Positions 27,737 to 36,618 are shown, numbered from the stretch's first letter. The stretch: DNA of 64,000 nt from Deltaproteobacteria bacterium (GCA_029858505.1 JAOUEW010000003.1:1-64000), one strand, 5' to 3'. The notes: generated from the sequence alone by a model not told the origin. Numbers and translations: made by a program.

Positions 27737-28771
27737 ATGCTGATTTCTAAGAACGGTCCCCAAACCCAGCCCAAGCCCCCAGTTCTCCTCCCCCCGGTAG
27801 AATCTGGGAATGAGATGTGCGGAGAAGATCCCGCTGCCCCAAACACCCAAACGTTGATCCGGGAAATTCGAGAGTTGGCCGCCCAAAAGAAAGCCGTGAT
27901 TCTGGCCCACAATTATCAGCCGGGGGCCATTCAAGAAGCCGCCCACCATGTGGGAGATTCGTTAGCCCTGGCCTTAGCGGCCAACAAGCCAGAATACGAG
28001 CGCATTGTGTTCTGCGGCGTGCACTTCATGGCCGAGGCCGCCAAGGTGCTGAACCCCGACAAAACCGTGCTGTTCCCCCACAAGGCCGCCGGGTGCTCCC
28101 TGGCCGACAGCATCTCGCTGGAAAGCCTGGAAGAATGGAAGGAACGCTACCCGGATCACACCGTGGTCACCTACATTAACTCCCCAGCGGAAGTGAAGGC
28201 GCTGTCTGACATTTGCTGCACCTCGGCCAACGCGGTCAGCGTGGTGCGCTCGGTGAAGAACGATAAAATCTTGTTCACCCCGGACCGAAACCTGGGGGCC
28301 TGGGTGGCCCGCCAAGTGCCAGAAAAACAAGTGGTGATCTACGATGGCGCCTGCCCCAGCCACGACGTGCTGCGGGGGGTAAACGTGAAAAAAACCCAAG
28401 AAGCCCACCCCGATGCCGTGCTGATCGCCCACCCGGAATGCCGGGAGGACATTCTGGCCCTGGCCCACGAAATCTGCTCCACGGCAGCCATGGTGGACCG
28501 GGTGGCCAAGTATCCACACACCAAAACTTTTTTGGTGGCCACCGAGTCGGGCATTTTGCACCAAATGAAGAAGGCTTGGCCAGACCGTCAATTTATTATG
28601 GCCGACGGTTGCGTGGGCTGCCGCCTGCACTGCCCCTACATGAAAATGATTACCCTGGCCGACCTGAAGCGGGCCCTGGTGGAGGATATCCACCAAATTG
28701 AAGTGCCCCCCGACGTGGCCGCCGGGGCCCGCTTGGCCCTGGAACGCATGATGGCCGTGCCGAGGGATTGA
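27737..28771 (+). CDS. nadA: Quinolinate synthase A
   Basis: It condenses iminoaspartate with dihydroxyacetone phosphate to make quinolinate for NAD, using a [4Fe-4S] cluster. Diagnostic stretches are VILAHNYQPGAIQEAA (about 54-69), the Cys-bearing DICCTSANAVSVV (158-170), and the final GCVGCRLHCPYM cysteines near 305-315. At 344 aa it is normal length with an about 35-residue variable N-terminus; the internal Met at 27 (MCGEDP) is an alternative start, but AGGA precedes the ATG at 27737. nadC follows after 4 bases, so the two steps are co-expressed. nadB is absent here. Confidence 0.96.
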   Translation: MLISKNGPQTQPKPPVLLPPVESGNEMCGEDPAAPNTQTLIREIRELAAQKKAVILAHNYQPGAIQEAAHHVGDSLALALAANKPEYERIVFCGVHFMAEAAKVLNPDKTVLFPHKAAGCSLADSISLESLEEWKERYPDHTVVTYINSPAEVKALSDICCTSANAVSVVRSVKNDKILFTPDRNLGAWVARQVPEKQVVIYDGACPSHDVLRGVNVKKTQEAHPDAVLIAHPECREDILALAHEICSTAAMVDRVAKYPHTKTFLVATESGILHQMKKAWPDRQFIMADGCVGCRLHCPYMKMITLADLKRALVEDIHQIEVPPDVAAGARLALERMMAVPRD

Positions 28772-28775
28772 CCCT

Positions 28776-29681
28776 ATGCTCCTATCTCTCCCCCCTCAAG
28801 TCATTCAACAGGCGGCGGCCAGCGCCCTGGCCGAGGACGCCCCCTGGGGTGATGTCACCAGCCAAGCGTTTTTGCCGCCGGGTGCCCGGGGGCGGCTGGC
28901 AGTGCGGTTCCGCCAAGCCGGTGTGGCAGCAGGTCTGCCCGTGGCCAAAGAAGTGTTTGCCCAGGCGGCGCCTGGAATGACATGGCTGGATGGTGATGGC
29001 CAAACGGAAAACCAGGGAGATTGCCGGTGGGAAGGCCAGCCCGTGACCGCTGGGCAGGTGGTGGCCACCGTGGAAGGCCCCCTGGCGGGGTTGCTGCTGG
29101 GGGAGCGCAGCGCCCTTAACTTTATGCAGCGCCTGTCGGGCATTGCCACCCTGACGGCAGAATATGTGAACGCCGTGGGGGAAGTGAGCCCCCACCCACG
29201 GGTGGCGGCTACCCGCAAGACCACCCCTGGTCTGCGGGCCCTGGAAAAATACGCCGTGACGGCGGGCGGGGGGCTGCCTCACCGGTTCGGGTTGTCGGAC
29301 GGGGTGCTGGTGAAAGACAACCACTGGGCAGCCCTGCGGGCGGGGGGAATGACCCTGGCCCAGGCGGTGTCGCGGGCCCAGGAGCAACTGCCCCACGGGC
29401 TGATGATTCAGGTGGAGGTAGAAACCGAAGCGGAGGCCAGGGAAGCCATGGAAGCCGGAGCCCACAGCCTGCTGCTAGACAACATGCCCCCGGAAGAGAT
29501 GCGCCGGGTGGTGGTGATGGTGCGTGACTGGCAGGGGCGGGGGGTGTTGGTGGAGGCCTCGGGCCGGATGACCCTGGACAAGGCCCGAGCGGCGGCGGAA
29601 GCCGGGGTGGATATCATCAGCGTGGGGGCGTTAACCCACTCGGCCCCCGCCCTCGACATTGGCCTGGACTGGGACCTGTGA
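28776..29681 (+). CDS. nadC: Nicotinate-nucleotide pyrophosphorylase (quinolinate phosphoribosyltransferase)
   Basis: It converts quinolinate and PRPP to nicotinate mononucleotide, the step after NadA. Landmarks are AEDAPWGDVTSQAF near 18-31, the GERSALNFMQRLSGIAT core, ATRKTTPGLRALEKYAV (phosphoribosyl/quinolinate contacts), GGGLPHRFGLSDGVLVKDNH, the IQVEVETEAE strand, and LLLDNMPPEEMR. At 301 aa it is full length. The ATG lies 4 bases after the nadA stop, with GAGGG about 10 bases upstream inside nadA. Confidence 0.96.
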   Translation: MLLSLPPQVIQQAAASALAEDAPWGDVTSQAFLPPGARGRLAVRFRQAGVAAGLPVAKEVFAQAAPGMTWLDGDGQTENQGDCRWEGQPVTAGQVVATVEGPLAGLLLGERSALNFMQRLSGIATLTAEYVNAVGEVSPHPRVAATRKTTPGLRALEKYAVTAGGGLPHRFGLSDGVLVKDNHWAALRAGGMTLAQAVSRAQEQLPHGLMIQVEVETEAEAREAMEAGAHSLLLDNMPPEEMRRVVVMVRDWQGRGVLVEASGRMTLDKARAAAEAGVDIISVGALTHSAPALDIGLDWDL

Positions 29682-29801
29682 GATGGCGAATGAAAGGGGA
29701 TTTGGAAACCGTGAGTATGAACCCGCATGAAAGACCACGGAGAGAAAAACAGAACGCAACAAAAATGGGGAGGGATACTGGGGATGGAAAGAAGATAGGG
29801 G

Positions 29802-29938
29802 AAGACCTCTACATAACCCGAGTTTTTGCCGTGAATCAAGGGGGAATGGGGGGCGAAGCCCCCAAAAAATCAACCCCCTTCCCTGGGGGATGGGGGCAGG
29901 GGGATGGGGGATGGGAAAAAGAGGTTATACGGAGGTCA
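29802..29938. repeat. Dispersed palindromic element, copy after nadC
   Basis: The left end AGACCTCTACATAACCCGAG (29803-29822) is continued by the conserved TTTTTGCC (29823-29830) and an internal hairpin GGGGGCGAAGCCCC (29850-29863). The right end GAGGTTATACGGAGGTC is at 29921-29937. It runs in the same order as the reverse-oriented copy at 59742-59860. It lies between nadC and the convergent small coiled-coil gene, near the likely 3' ends of both. Confidence 0.8.
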
Positions 29939-29945
29939 CAGGGGG

Positions 29946-30416
29946 CTATTTGTCTTTCTTTTCGTTGGCTTCTTTTAACTGCGCCCTTAGGTCGTCCAAC
30001 CGGTTGCGGTAGTCGTGCACCATTTCTATTTTTGAGCGCAGGCTGGGGTTATCCAGCAGGGGGGTTTCTTTCTTGGCCCACAGGTCGTAGGTCGTCTTGC
30101 CAATGTCGGGGTACAGGCGGTTCAGGTGGTGCTCAATGTCCAAAATGGCCATCCGCAACTTCATTACCCGGCTCACCTCTTCGGTTTTCTCCATCACGTT
30201 GCCGGTGGCCCGCAGCAGAAAACCCTTGATGGCCTCGCCCCCTGGGGCGTGCTCAATCCCCGTCATTTCCACAATTTTCCGCGCCCCCTCCTTCAGGGAC
30301 CCCAGCAGAATGCCGTCATCCTGGGCGGCTTCCTCCTCAGGGGTCTGCTCTGGCTTGGGGGCCTTGTCTTTGGCCGGGGCGGCCTTGCGGGGCTGCTCAT
30401 CGGGCATCATGCGCAC
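29946..30416 (-). CDS. Small charged helical protein of unknown function, 156 aa
   Basis: A disordered N-terminus rich in Lys, Glu, Pro and Ala (1-35) leads into a helical, likely coiled-coil region (LLGSLKEGARKIVEM..., MEKTEEVSRVMKLRM..., DYRNRLDDLRAQLKEANEKK). There is no signal peptide or membrane segment. I do not recognise the family. Two Mets at residues 1-4 give nearby alternative starts, and no strong Shine-Dalgarno is visible. The gene ends beside the repeat element following nadC. Confidence 0.6.
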   Translation of the reverse strand: MRMMPDEQPRKAAPAKDKAPKPEQTPEEEAAQDDGILLGSLKEGARKIVEMTGIEHAPGGEAIKGFLLRATGNVMEKTEEVSRVMKLRMAILDIEHHLNRLYPDIGKTTYDLWAKKETPLLDNPSLRSKIEMVHDYRNRLDDLRAQLKEANEKKDK

Positions 30417-30662
30417 CAGCAGAAAAAGGGGTGGGGAAACACGGGAGAAACTTCAGGCAACGAAGGAAAGTATAGCAGGTTTGGCGGCAAAAAGGGAGGG
30501 GGATAGCCCAGCTTCTTTTCCTGACGCGCCCGCAGTTGCGCTGTCCCTGGGGGTTTGGAAATAATGACTGAGTTCCAAGTCATCTTTTTGCAACACCCCC
30601 CCTATACCTATTCTCTTTCGGCGACACGAACCAACACGGGCAACCCTTTTTCCTGCGCACCC

Positions 30663-31490
30663 ATGAGCCAAGCACAAAACGTATTATCCGCCATTGAACC
30701 CTGGGATTTGGTGGCGGGCGGCTACGCCGAAACCACCATGCAAATGCTTTCTCATTTTGCCGAGGAAGCCGTCTTGGCGTTGAATGTAAAACCCGAAAGC
30801 ACCCTATTGGATGTGGCCTGCGGCCCTGGAACCCTGTCACTCATGGTGGCTGGACATGCCAAAGCCGTGCATGGCATAGACTTTTCCGAGGCCATGCTCC
30901 ATCAATTTACCCAGAACATTGAACGTTCGGGTCACAAAAACATCTTTCTCCGGCAGGGTGATGCCCAAGAGCTCCCCTATTCAAACGACACCTTCGATGC
31001 CGCATTTTCCATGTTTGGCCTGATGTTTTTTCCTGACCGGATGAAGGGTTTTCGTGAAATCTACCGCACGCTCAAGCCCAGAGGATCCATTGCGGTCACA
31101 AGTTGGGCACCCGTGGATCAATCTCCCGCCATGAAAATTATGTTCGGCGCGATCCGCGCGATGAATCCAGACATGCCAGCGCCACAAAAAGCCATTAACT
31201 CCCTGGAAAATCCGGATGTGTTCAGGAAGGAACTATTGGATGCCGGGTTCCAAAATGTCCAAGTGCAATGCGTGACCAAAGCCGCTTATCCCGTTCCATC
31301 CGTCCAGGAATTCTGGAGCGACATGGTCAAAGGCGGCGCCCCAATTCAAATGATGAAAAAGAACATGAGCGAACAAACTTGGCTAGAGAAAGAATCCATC
31401 GCCATCCGTTATCTTGAAAGCAACCTACCCACAATCCCAACAACACTCACCTCTGACGCTTGGCTTGGGTTGGGCACCAAACCGGAATAA
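30663..31490 (+). CDS. Class I SAM-dependent methyltransferase, 275 aa
   Basis: A Rossmann-fold methyltransferase. Motif I is LLDVACGPGTLSL (48-60). The acidic end of strand 2 is GIDFSEAML, and motif II-like is FDAAFSMFGLMFFPD. YRTLKPRGSIAVTSWAP is the typical UbiE/COQ5-like post-I motif. The start at 30663 (MSQAQNVLSAIEPWDLVAGG) places motif I at the usual distance; a TTG at 30555 would add 36 residues. Codons look less GC-biased than neighbours, hinting at a different origin. The substrate cannot be inferred. Confidence 0.82.
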   Translation: MSQAQNVLSAIEPWDLVAGGYAETTMQMLSHFAEEAVLALNVKPESTLLDVACGPGTLSLMVAGHAKAVHGIDFSEAMLHQFTQNIERSGHKNIFLRQGDAQELPYSNDTFDAAFSMFGLMFFPDRMKGFREIYRTLKPRGSIAVTSWAPVDQSPAMKIMFGAIRAMNPDMPAPQKAINSLENPDVFRKELLDAGFQNVQVQCVTKAAYPVPSVQEFWSDMVKGGAPIQMMKKNMSEQTWLEKESIAIRYLESNLPTIPTTLTSDAWLGLGTKPE

Positions 31491-31614
31491 TTTTTCCAAT
31501 GCATCGAGCACGGTTGGCTTTTCCATGCCTACACAGAGGGGCGGCAGTTGGAGATGGAGGGAATGGAAGAGTGAGGGAAGAGTGAGGAGGGGAGCAGAGG
31601 GAAGTAGACGAAGC

Positions 31615-32592
31615 CTAAACCGAAGGCCCCAGGGCCTGCACCAGGGTGTCCTCGATGATGGCGGGGAGGTCCCGGTGGATTTCCGGAGGCAGGCGGAAGG
31701 CGGTCATGAAGGCCAGCACATGCAGGTCGTGGGGGCGCACCTCGCTGCGGCCGTCGAGCAGGGCGCGGGTTTTCATTAGCTTCACGGCCTTCACCAAAAA
31801 GGCCCGGTCGGAGATAAGCGCCTTGGTGTTGTCGAGTTTGTATTGGTTCACAAAGCGGTTGAGCAGGTGCATCAGCACCAGTTTGGCGGCATCGGGCACT
31901 TCCACCCGGTTCATTTTGTCGTAGGCTTCGTCAAAGTCTGCCCGAGACAGCAGGGTGGGCACGGCAGCCGTTTCTTTGCCATTGGAGGGCTGGCAGAACA
32001 GGTTAATAACCTGCTCCACTTCCCGCCAGCGGTTTTCAAAGATCAGCCCCTCGGCCTGGAGCTGCAAGGTGAACCGGTCCAGGTTGGCCGGGTCTAGGGG
32101 CTCGTTGTAGTAGTCGTCCAGGGCCGGGTTGCTGGTGGCAATGGCGGTCAGCAGCGGAATGCTTTCCGTGTGGTACTTGCGTTCGTTCAGAATGCGCAAC
32201 AGCACGTTCAGGGCTTCTCCCGGCGCGCGGGAGATGTCATCCAGCACGCACACTTCCGCCGTCAGCACCCCGCCCTTGCGGATGGTCTGGCCGATGACCT
32301 CGCTGCCGTCCTCTCCCGCCTCCCGCACAATCACCACGTCGCCCACCATTTCCGCCAGGCGGGTATCACGGTGGAACTGGTAGAAATAGAACCCCAGGTT
32401 GCTGGCTTGGCTGGCCACCTCGGCCAGCATGGTTTTGGCAATGCCGGGGGGGCCTTCAATGTAGATATGCTCCCTCGCCACCAGCCCCATCAGCAGAGCG
32501 TCTTTCACCGGCTCGTGGCCAATGACCCGGCGGTCCATCTCCGCACGCAGGGCGGAAAGTTTTTCAGCAATGGGGCTAGGGGCAGGGGGCAT
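31615..32592 (-). CDS. MoxR-family AAA+ ATPase, 325 aa
   Basis: A chaperone-like ATPase, usually paired with VWA-domain partners. Walker A is GPPGIAKT (47-54). The MoxR-typical FHRDTRLAEMVGD follows, then Walker B VCVLDDISRAPGEALNVLL, sensor 1 IATSNPA and a helical lid (RALLDGRSEVRPHDLHVLAF). The ATG at 32592 is used; a TTG lies 9 bases upstream. On the minus strand it follows the MoxR-VWA fusion gene at 33256-35349 but is separated from it by the opposing DUF4160/DUF2442 pair, suggesting an interrupted operon. Confidence 0.9.
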   Translation of the reverse strand: MPPAPSPIAEKLSALRAEMDRRVIGHEPVKDALLMGLVAREHIYIEGPPGIAKTMLAEVASQASNLGFYFYQFHRDTRLAEMVGDVVIVREAGEDGSEVIGQTIRKGGVLTAEVCVLDDISRAPGEALNVLLRILNERKYHTESIPLLTAIATSNPALDDYYNEPLDPANLDRFTLQLQAEGLIFENRWREVEQVINLFCQPSNGKETAAVPTLLSRADFDEAYDKMNRVEVPDAAKLVLMHLLNRFVNQYKLDNTKALISDRAFLVKAVKLMKTRALLDGRSEVRPHDLHVLAFMTAFRLPPEIHRDLPAIIEDTLVQALGPSV

Positions 32593-32787
32593 GGGTGCCA
32601 AAAGAGAAATAACGACGTGAAGGGGGAAACAAGGATGGGTGAAAAAGGTTGAGAAAAGCCTGCTTGGATTCGACTTACAAAGTAGTTTCCCATAGGGTTG
32701 GGGGTGTATTCAAGGCAAGTCTTGAAGTCCCTTTTCCTCATGGCGGCAAAAAGCGTAAGATAGTCACAGATTCAGGATGTATGACTT

Positions 32788-33027
32788 ATGAGCCCAACTG
32801 TCTTCCGAAAGGACAAATATCGTTTTTTCTTCTTTTCCAGGGAGGAAATACGAATGCATGTGCATGTCAGCCACCCGGATGGTGAAGCCAAATTCTGGCT
32901 AGAACCCCAAATCGCTTTGGAAACGCAATCCGGTCTAAGTTCAAAACAAATCAAAACCATTGAAACCCTGATTCACGAGAATCTACATGACGTCCAAACC
33001 GCTTGGAAAGCCCATTTCCAGAGTTGA
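32788..33027 (+). CDS. DUF4160-family protein, 79 aa
   Basis: The family pattern is clear: YRFFFFSREEIRMHVHVSHP, then GEAKFWLEPQIAL, and a C-terminal helix KTIETLIHENLHDVQTAWKAHF. In known genomes DUF4160 genes commonly sit beside DUF2442, as here, and the pair behaves like a toxin-antitoxin-type cassette of unproved function. The ATG at 32788 starts with no obvious strong Shine-Dalgarno. It overlaps DUF2442 by 41 bases. AT content is higher than in the flanking MoxR genes, consistent with insertion between them. Confidence 0.82.
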   Translation: MSPTVFRKDKYRFFFFSREEIRMHVHVSHPDGEAKFWLEPQIALETQSGLSSKQIKTIETLIHENLHDVQTAWKAHFQS

Positions 33028-33250
33028 AGTCACTCACATTTCACCCCACGGCTTGAGTATCCTGGTCGGCGATCGGGAGTATCACCTGCCCTTTACGAAT
33101 TACCCCTGGTTCCAGCGGGCTTCCACAGCCCAAATTCGCCGGGTAGAAATGTTGCACGGGCATCATCTCCATTGGCCAGAATTGGATATTGACCTGGAAC
33201 TGGAGAGCCTGGAACATCCAGAGGCCTATCCCCTCAAAGCCCGAATGTGA
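32987..33250 (+). CDS. DUF2442-family protein, 87 aa
   Basis: A small protein whose core (ISRVEVTHISPHGLSILVGD, then EYHLPFTNYPWFQRAS and LHWPELDIDLELESL) matches the DUF2442 pattern: a beta-hairpin module whose members often show a helical C-terminal extension, absent here. The start at 32987 overlaps the DUF4160 gene, so translation is probably coupled. The stop lies 5 bases from the convergent stop of the MoxR-VWA gene. If the pair is a toxin-antitoxin module, this one is the likelier DNA/partner-binding member, by inference only. Confidence 0.82.
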   Translation: MTSKPLGKPISRVEVTHISPHGLSILVGDREYHLPFTNYPWFQRASTAQIRRVEMLHGHHLHWPELDIDLELESLEHPEAYPLKARM

Positions 33251-33255
33251 TTCCT

Positions 33256-35349
33256 TCAGCTTGTTTTGGGCACAAACCCTTTGTAGGCCTTCACGCGAGA
33301 GGTCCGGTGATCGAGGGTCAGCCCCCCCCGGGGGTTGGGCCTGGCCACAAACTGCCCGCCGCCGGTTTCTTGGGAAATCGTGTCTAGAATTTCCGGGCAT
33401 TCGCTGGAACCAATGAACAGGGTGTGGATGGGCACCCCCAGCCCCTTGGCCCGCCGCCGTTCTTCCCGCACCAGCCAGTCGCCCTGGGTGGGTTCACCAT
33501 CGGTCAAAAACAAAATGTGGCGGTTGCGGGTGGGTTGGCCCTTCAACTCGTCCAGGGCTTCTTTCAACGCCATTTGGTAGTTGGTCACCCCAGCGCAGCT
33601 AACCCTGGAAGCAATGCGGATAATCTGATCGTAGTCTCGGGTGAAGAACTGACCTTCCAGGGTGTGCTTGCGGCAGCCATGGTTGAACTCAATGTACCCC
33701 AGGCGCAGGCGCTTCGATTTCACCAAGTCCACCAGCCGCACGATGACGGAGGAGGTCCAGCGGGCGAAACGGCCCTCCATGGATTGGGAGATATCACGGA
33801 CAATCACTACTTCGCCCCCCACGTGGCGTTTCTCCCGCTGGTGGGCCCTGGGCAGGCGCGGGTTGGGCCGGTCCATCCACAAGGCCATGTCGGCGGGGTC
33901 CGTGTCTATCACTTCATCCAGGGTGCGCATGGCCCGCCAGCGGCGGGGAGACCCCCCCAGGTGGCGCTCACGCTCTACCCGGTTGCGGTCCATGCGCCCG
34001 CTCAACGAATCAATCAGCACTTCCATCCGCTCCACGTCTTGGGGGTCCTGCTGGGTGGGGCCTAAGGGGTCTCCCAGGTCCGCGCCGTCTCGATAGGGAG
34101 CAGGGGCGGGAGGAATGCCCCGGCTGCCCCCCACCCCCAGGCCAGAAAGCTTGTCCAGGGGGTCATCTCCCTCCGGGCCCTCGGCCTGTTCGCTGCCGTC
34201 TTCTCCCTGCCCTTCCTCGTCGCCATCCTCACCCGGCTGCCCCTCCATGCCGGCTTGGTCGTCGCCACCTTCCCCTGGGTCTTCTTCCTCGCGCCAGTCC
34301 ACCTCTTCGTTGGCGGGGGGAAGTTCCTCGGTCATCTCGCGGAACAGTTCCGCCACCGGCGGCGGCACGCGAAAGGTCAGTACATGATTCAACACGGCGA
34401 GGTCGGCCGGGTGGGCCTTGGCGCTGCCCCGCAAAAAGGCCGCGGCCTGAATCAGCCGGGGAACCTTGGCCAAAAAGGTGCGGTCGGTGAGCAACGAGTT
34501 TTCCGAGGTGCAGGCGTGGTCGGCCAGCAGGCGGCGCAGCATAGCCAAATAGGCCCGCCGCACCAAGGGGGGGATTTCCACCTGGGCCACAGCCCGGCCA
34601 ATGGCGGCCACCCCCGCCTCTCCCAGGGGTTGGGGCGGGGCATCGGCGGTATGGTTCCCATCTGTACCTTGCCGGTTTATACCCTGTCCGTTCATGCCCT
34701 GTTCCCCTGCGCCCTGCCACCCCATACCATGGCGGGCCATCACCGCCCCGGCTTCCTCCCAACGGTTCGACACCACCGCCCCGGTCACCCGCACTTGCAG
34801 CAGAAAACGGTCCATGTGGGCCGGGTCCAAAGCCTCCACCGGAAAATGTTCCGACGGCGGGTTGCTGGTAGCCAAAGCCGTAACCAAGGGCAGGCGCTCT
34901 CCCCCGTACTGCCGCTCGTTCAGCAGCCGCAGCAACACGTTCAGGGCTTCTCCCGGTGCCCGTGTGATGTCATCCAGCACCGCTAGCCGGGCGGTCAGCA
35001 GCCCGCCTCGGCGCAGGCCCTGGGCCACCACCTCACCCTTTGCGCTTTTCTCCCGGCGAATCACGGGGTCGCCCACCAGGTCCGCCAGGCGTGTGTCGCG
35101 GTGAAAGGGATGAAAAAACAGGGGCAGCCCCAGGGCCAGGGCCGCGCTTTCCGCCAGATAGGTCTTGGCCGTGCCTGGCAGGCCCTCCAAATACACATGT
35201 TCCCCCGCCGCCACCGCCAGCCACAGGGCTTCCTTCATGGCGGCTTGGCCCATCACCCGGCTATCCAGCCAAGCCCGGGCCTGGTTCAGCCGGGCCAACA
35301 GTTCCGCTGGAGAGGGGTCTACAGGAGAAGAAGAGGGAGTGGTTACCAT
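33256..35349 (-). CDS. MoxR AAA+ ATPase fused to a VWA domain, 697 aa
   Basis: The N-terminal AAA+ domain has Walker A GLPGTAKT (56-63), FHRDTRLADLVGD, and Walker B VLDDITRAPGEALNVLL (Asp125-Asp126). A Gly/Gln linker and helical lid follow. Then comes a strongly acidic region (about 345-425, Glu/Asp/Gly-rich). The C-terminal VWA domain (about 510-690) keeps the metal site DISQS (Asp519, Ser521, Ser523) plus GVTNYQMAL (Thr) and FLTDGEPTQGD (Asp). MoxR and VWA are normally separate genes, so this single chain resembles magnesium-chelatase subunit D in layout. It lies downstream of fliG on the same strand. Confidence 0.9.
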   Translation of the reverse strand: MVTTPSSSPVDPSPAELLARLNQARAWLDSRVMGQAAMKEALWLAVAAGEHVYLEGLPGTAKTYLAESAALALGLPLFFHPFHRDTRLADLVGDPVIRREKSAKGEVVAQGLRRGGLLTARLAVLDDITRAPGEALNVLLRLLNERQYGGERLPLVTALATSNPPSEHFPVEALDPAHMDRFLLQVRVTGAVVSNRWEEAGAVMARHGMGWQGAGEQGMNGQGINRQGTDGNHTADAPPQPLGEAGVAAIGRAVAQVEIPPLVRRAYLAMLRRLLADHACTSENSLLTDRTFLAKVPRLIQAAAFLRGSAKAHPADLAVLNHVLTFRVPPPVAELFREMTEELPPANEEVDWREEEDPGEGGDDQAGMEGQPGEDGDEEGQGEDGSEQAEGPEGDDPLDKLSGLGVGGSRGIPPAPAPYRDGADLGDPLGPTQQDPQDVERMEVLIDSLSGRMDRNRVERERHLGGSPRRWRAMRTLDEVIDTDPADMALWMDRPNPRLPRAHQREKRHVGGEVVIVRDISQSMEGRFARWTSSVIVRLVDLVKSKRLRLGYIEFNHGCRKHTLEGQFFTRDYDQIIRIASRVSCAGVTNYQMALKEALDELKGQPTRNRHILFLTDGEPTQGDWLVREERRRAKGLGVPIHTLFIGSSECPEILDTISQETGGGQFVARPNPRGGLTLDHRTSRVKAYKGFVPKTS

Positions 35350-35573
35350 GAACGCCTACAAATAAGATTGGGACATTAGATGGGGGATCTGATTTTAGGA
35401 TGCCATATCGCCAGCACGACCAACATCCATGGCGTTTTCTCCGCAAGCGTCTCCCTATCTCCGACCCACTCGCTGGCAAGAACAAGGCCTCACGCCCCCC
35501 TGAAAAATCATAGCCGGATAGTAGGTGGAATTGGCAAAGGATATAAAATTTTGGAAATAGAATGGAATGAACT

Positions 35574-36581
35574 TCAACGGGCGGGGAGGGACTTCCCCAG
35601 GAATCGGATTTCTCCCGCCTCGGCCAAGCGCTGGGCAATCTGGGTTAGGCGCTGGCGGGCGGCGTCCATGTCCCGCACCCGGGCCGGAGCCAAACTGGCC
35701 AGCTCGGTTTGCAGCCGCCGGGCGGTCACCACCGAACAATTTTTCAAGATATGCTCCCGCAGGTCCTCTCCCACCGCCCGCAGGGTTAAGAGAACGTCCT
35801 CCATCGAGGCCAGGTCCAGGATTTTCTGGATGCCCGGACCGTCCAGCAGCAACAGGTCGTCCACCGTCACAATGTTCCGCCGGATGGAGGATGCCAGTTC
35901 CGGGTCTTTTCGCTCCAGACCAGCCAGCATGGCCTGGCCCACCGGGGGGGGTACCACGGCCACCACCTGGGAAATCTGCTTTACCCCATCGGTGGGAGGG
36001 GCTTCTGGGTTTTGCGGCTCGACAAACAGGTCTCCCAAAGCCGACTCCAGCATATCCAGCCATTCCTCCGGCACCCCCTTGATGCCCGCCAACCGTTCCA
36101 TCACCGGCTGCCGCAGGGGCGGGGGCAGGCGGCCAATGACCTTGGCCCCCAGCTCAGGGTCATCAAAGCAGGCCAGCACCACGGCAATGACCTGAGGGTG
36201 CTCCTTGGACAGCACCTGGGCAATGGTGGCGGGGGGATACCATTTTAACTTTTCCAAGGCTCCCCCTTTTTCAGGGGCAATGATTTTACCCAGCAGTTCT
36301 CCGCTTTTTTCCTCTCCCAGGGCCCGGCCCAGGGTTTGGGTGAGAAACCGCAGGCGGGTTTCGGGAGGAGCCGCCGGCGGAGGCTTGTGTTCTTTGCGCA
36401 GGTAAAATTCGTTGGTCACCCGGGTCACATCGGCCGGGGTAAACCGCTGATAGTCGGCCATCAGAGCCGTCACTTGGCGAATTTCTCCCTCGCTCAGGTT
36501 TTTCATCACCTCCGCGGCGCCGTCTTCCCCCATGGTGAGCATGAGAATCGCCGCTTTTTCGGGGCCAGTCAGCCGAGCCAT
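35574..36581 (-). CDS. fliG: Flagellar motor switch protein FliG (variant)
   Basis: FliG forms the switch ring that couples the stator to rotation. The ARLTGPEKAAILML N-terminus, a helical middle domain with KEHPQVIAVVLACFDD (the EHPQ-type motif), and the C-terminal torque domain LRAVGEDLREHILKN...LAEAGEIRFL are all present; 335 aa is normal. Against the remembered E. coli sequence, positions matching Arg281 and Asp288 are Val and Thr, while Lys264 is Arg and Arg297 is kept. The start at 36581 fits the family; an extended start at 36656 would overlap the upstream gene. It ends a fliM...fliG block. Confidence 0.88.
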   Translation of the reverse strand: MARLTGPEKAAILMLTMGEDGAAEVMKNLSEGEIRQVTALMADYQRFTPADVTRVTNEFYLRKEHKPPPAAPPETRLRFLTQTLGRALGEEKSGELLGKIIAPEKGGALEKLKWYPPATIAQVLSKEHPQVIAVVLACFDDPELGAKVIGRLPPPLRQPVMERLAGIKGVPEEWLDMLESALGDLFVEPQNPEAPPTDGVKQISQVVAVVPPPVGQAMLAGLERKDPELASSIRRNIVTVDDLLLLDGPGIQKILDLASMEDVLLTLRAVGEDLREHILKNCSVVTARRLQTELASLAPARVRDMDAARQRLTQIAQRLAEAGEIRFLGKSLPAR

Positions 36582-36618
36582 GGATGTTTTGAGGGAGAGA
36601 AGTGAAAAGAACGGAGGA

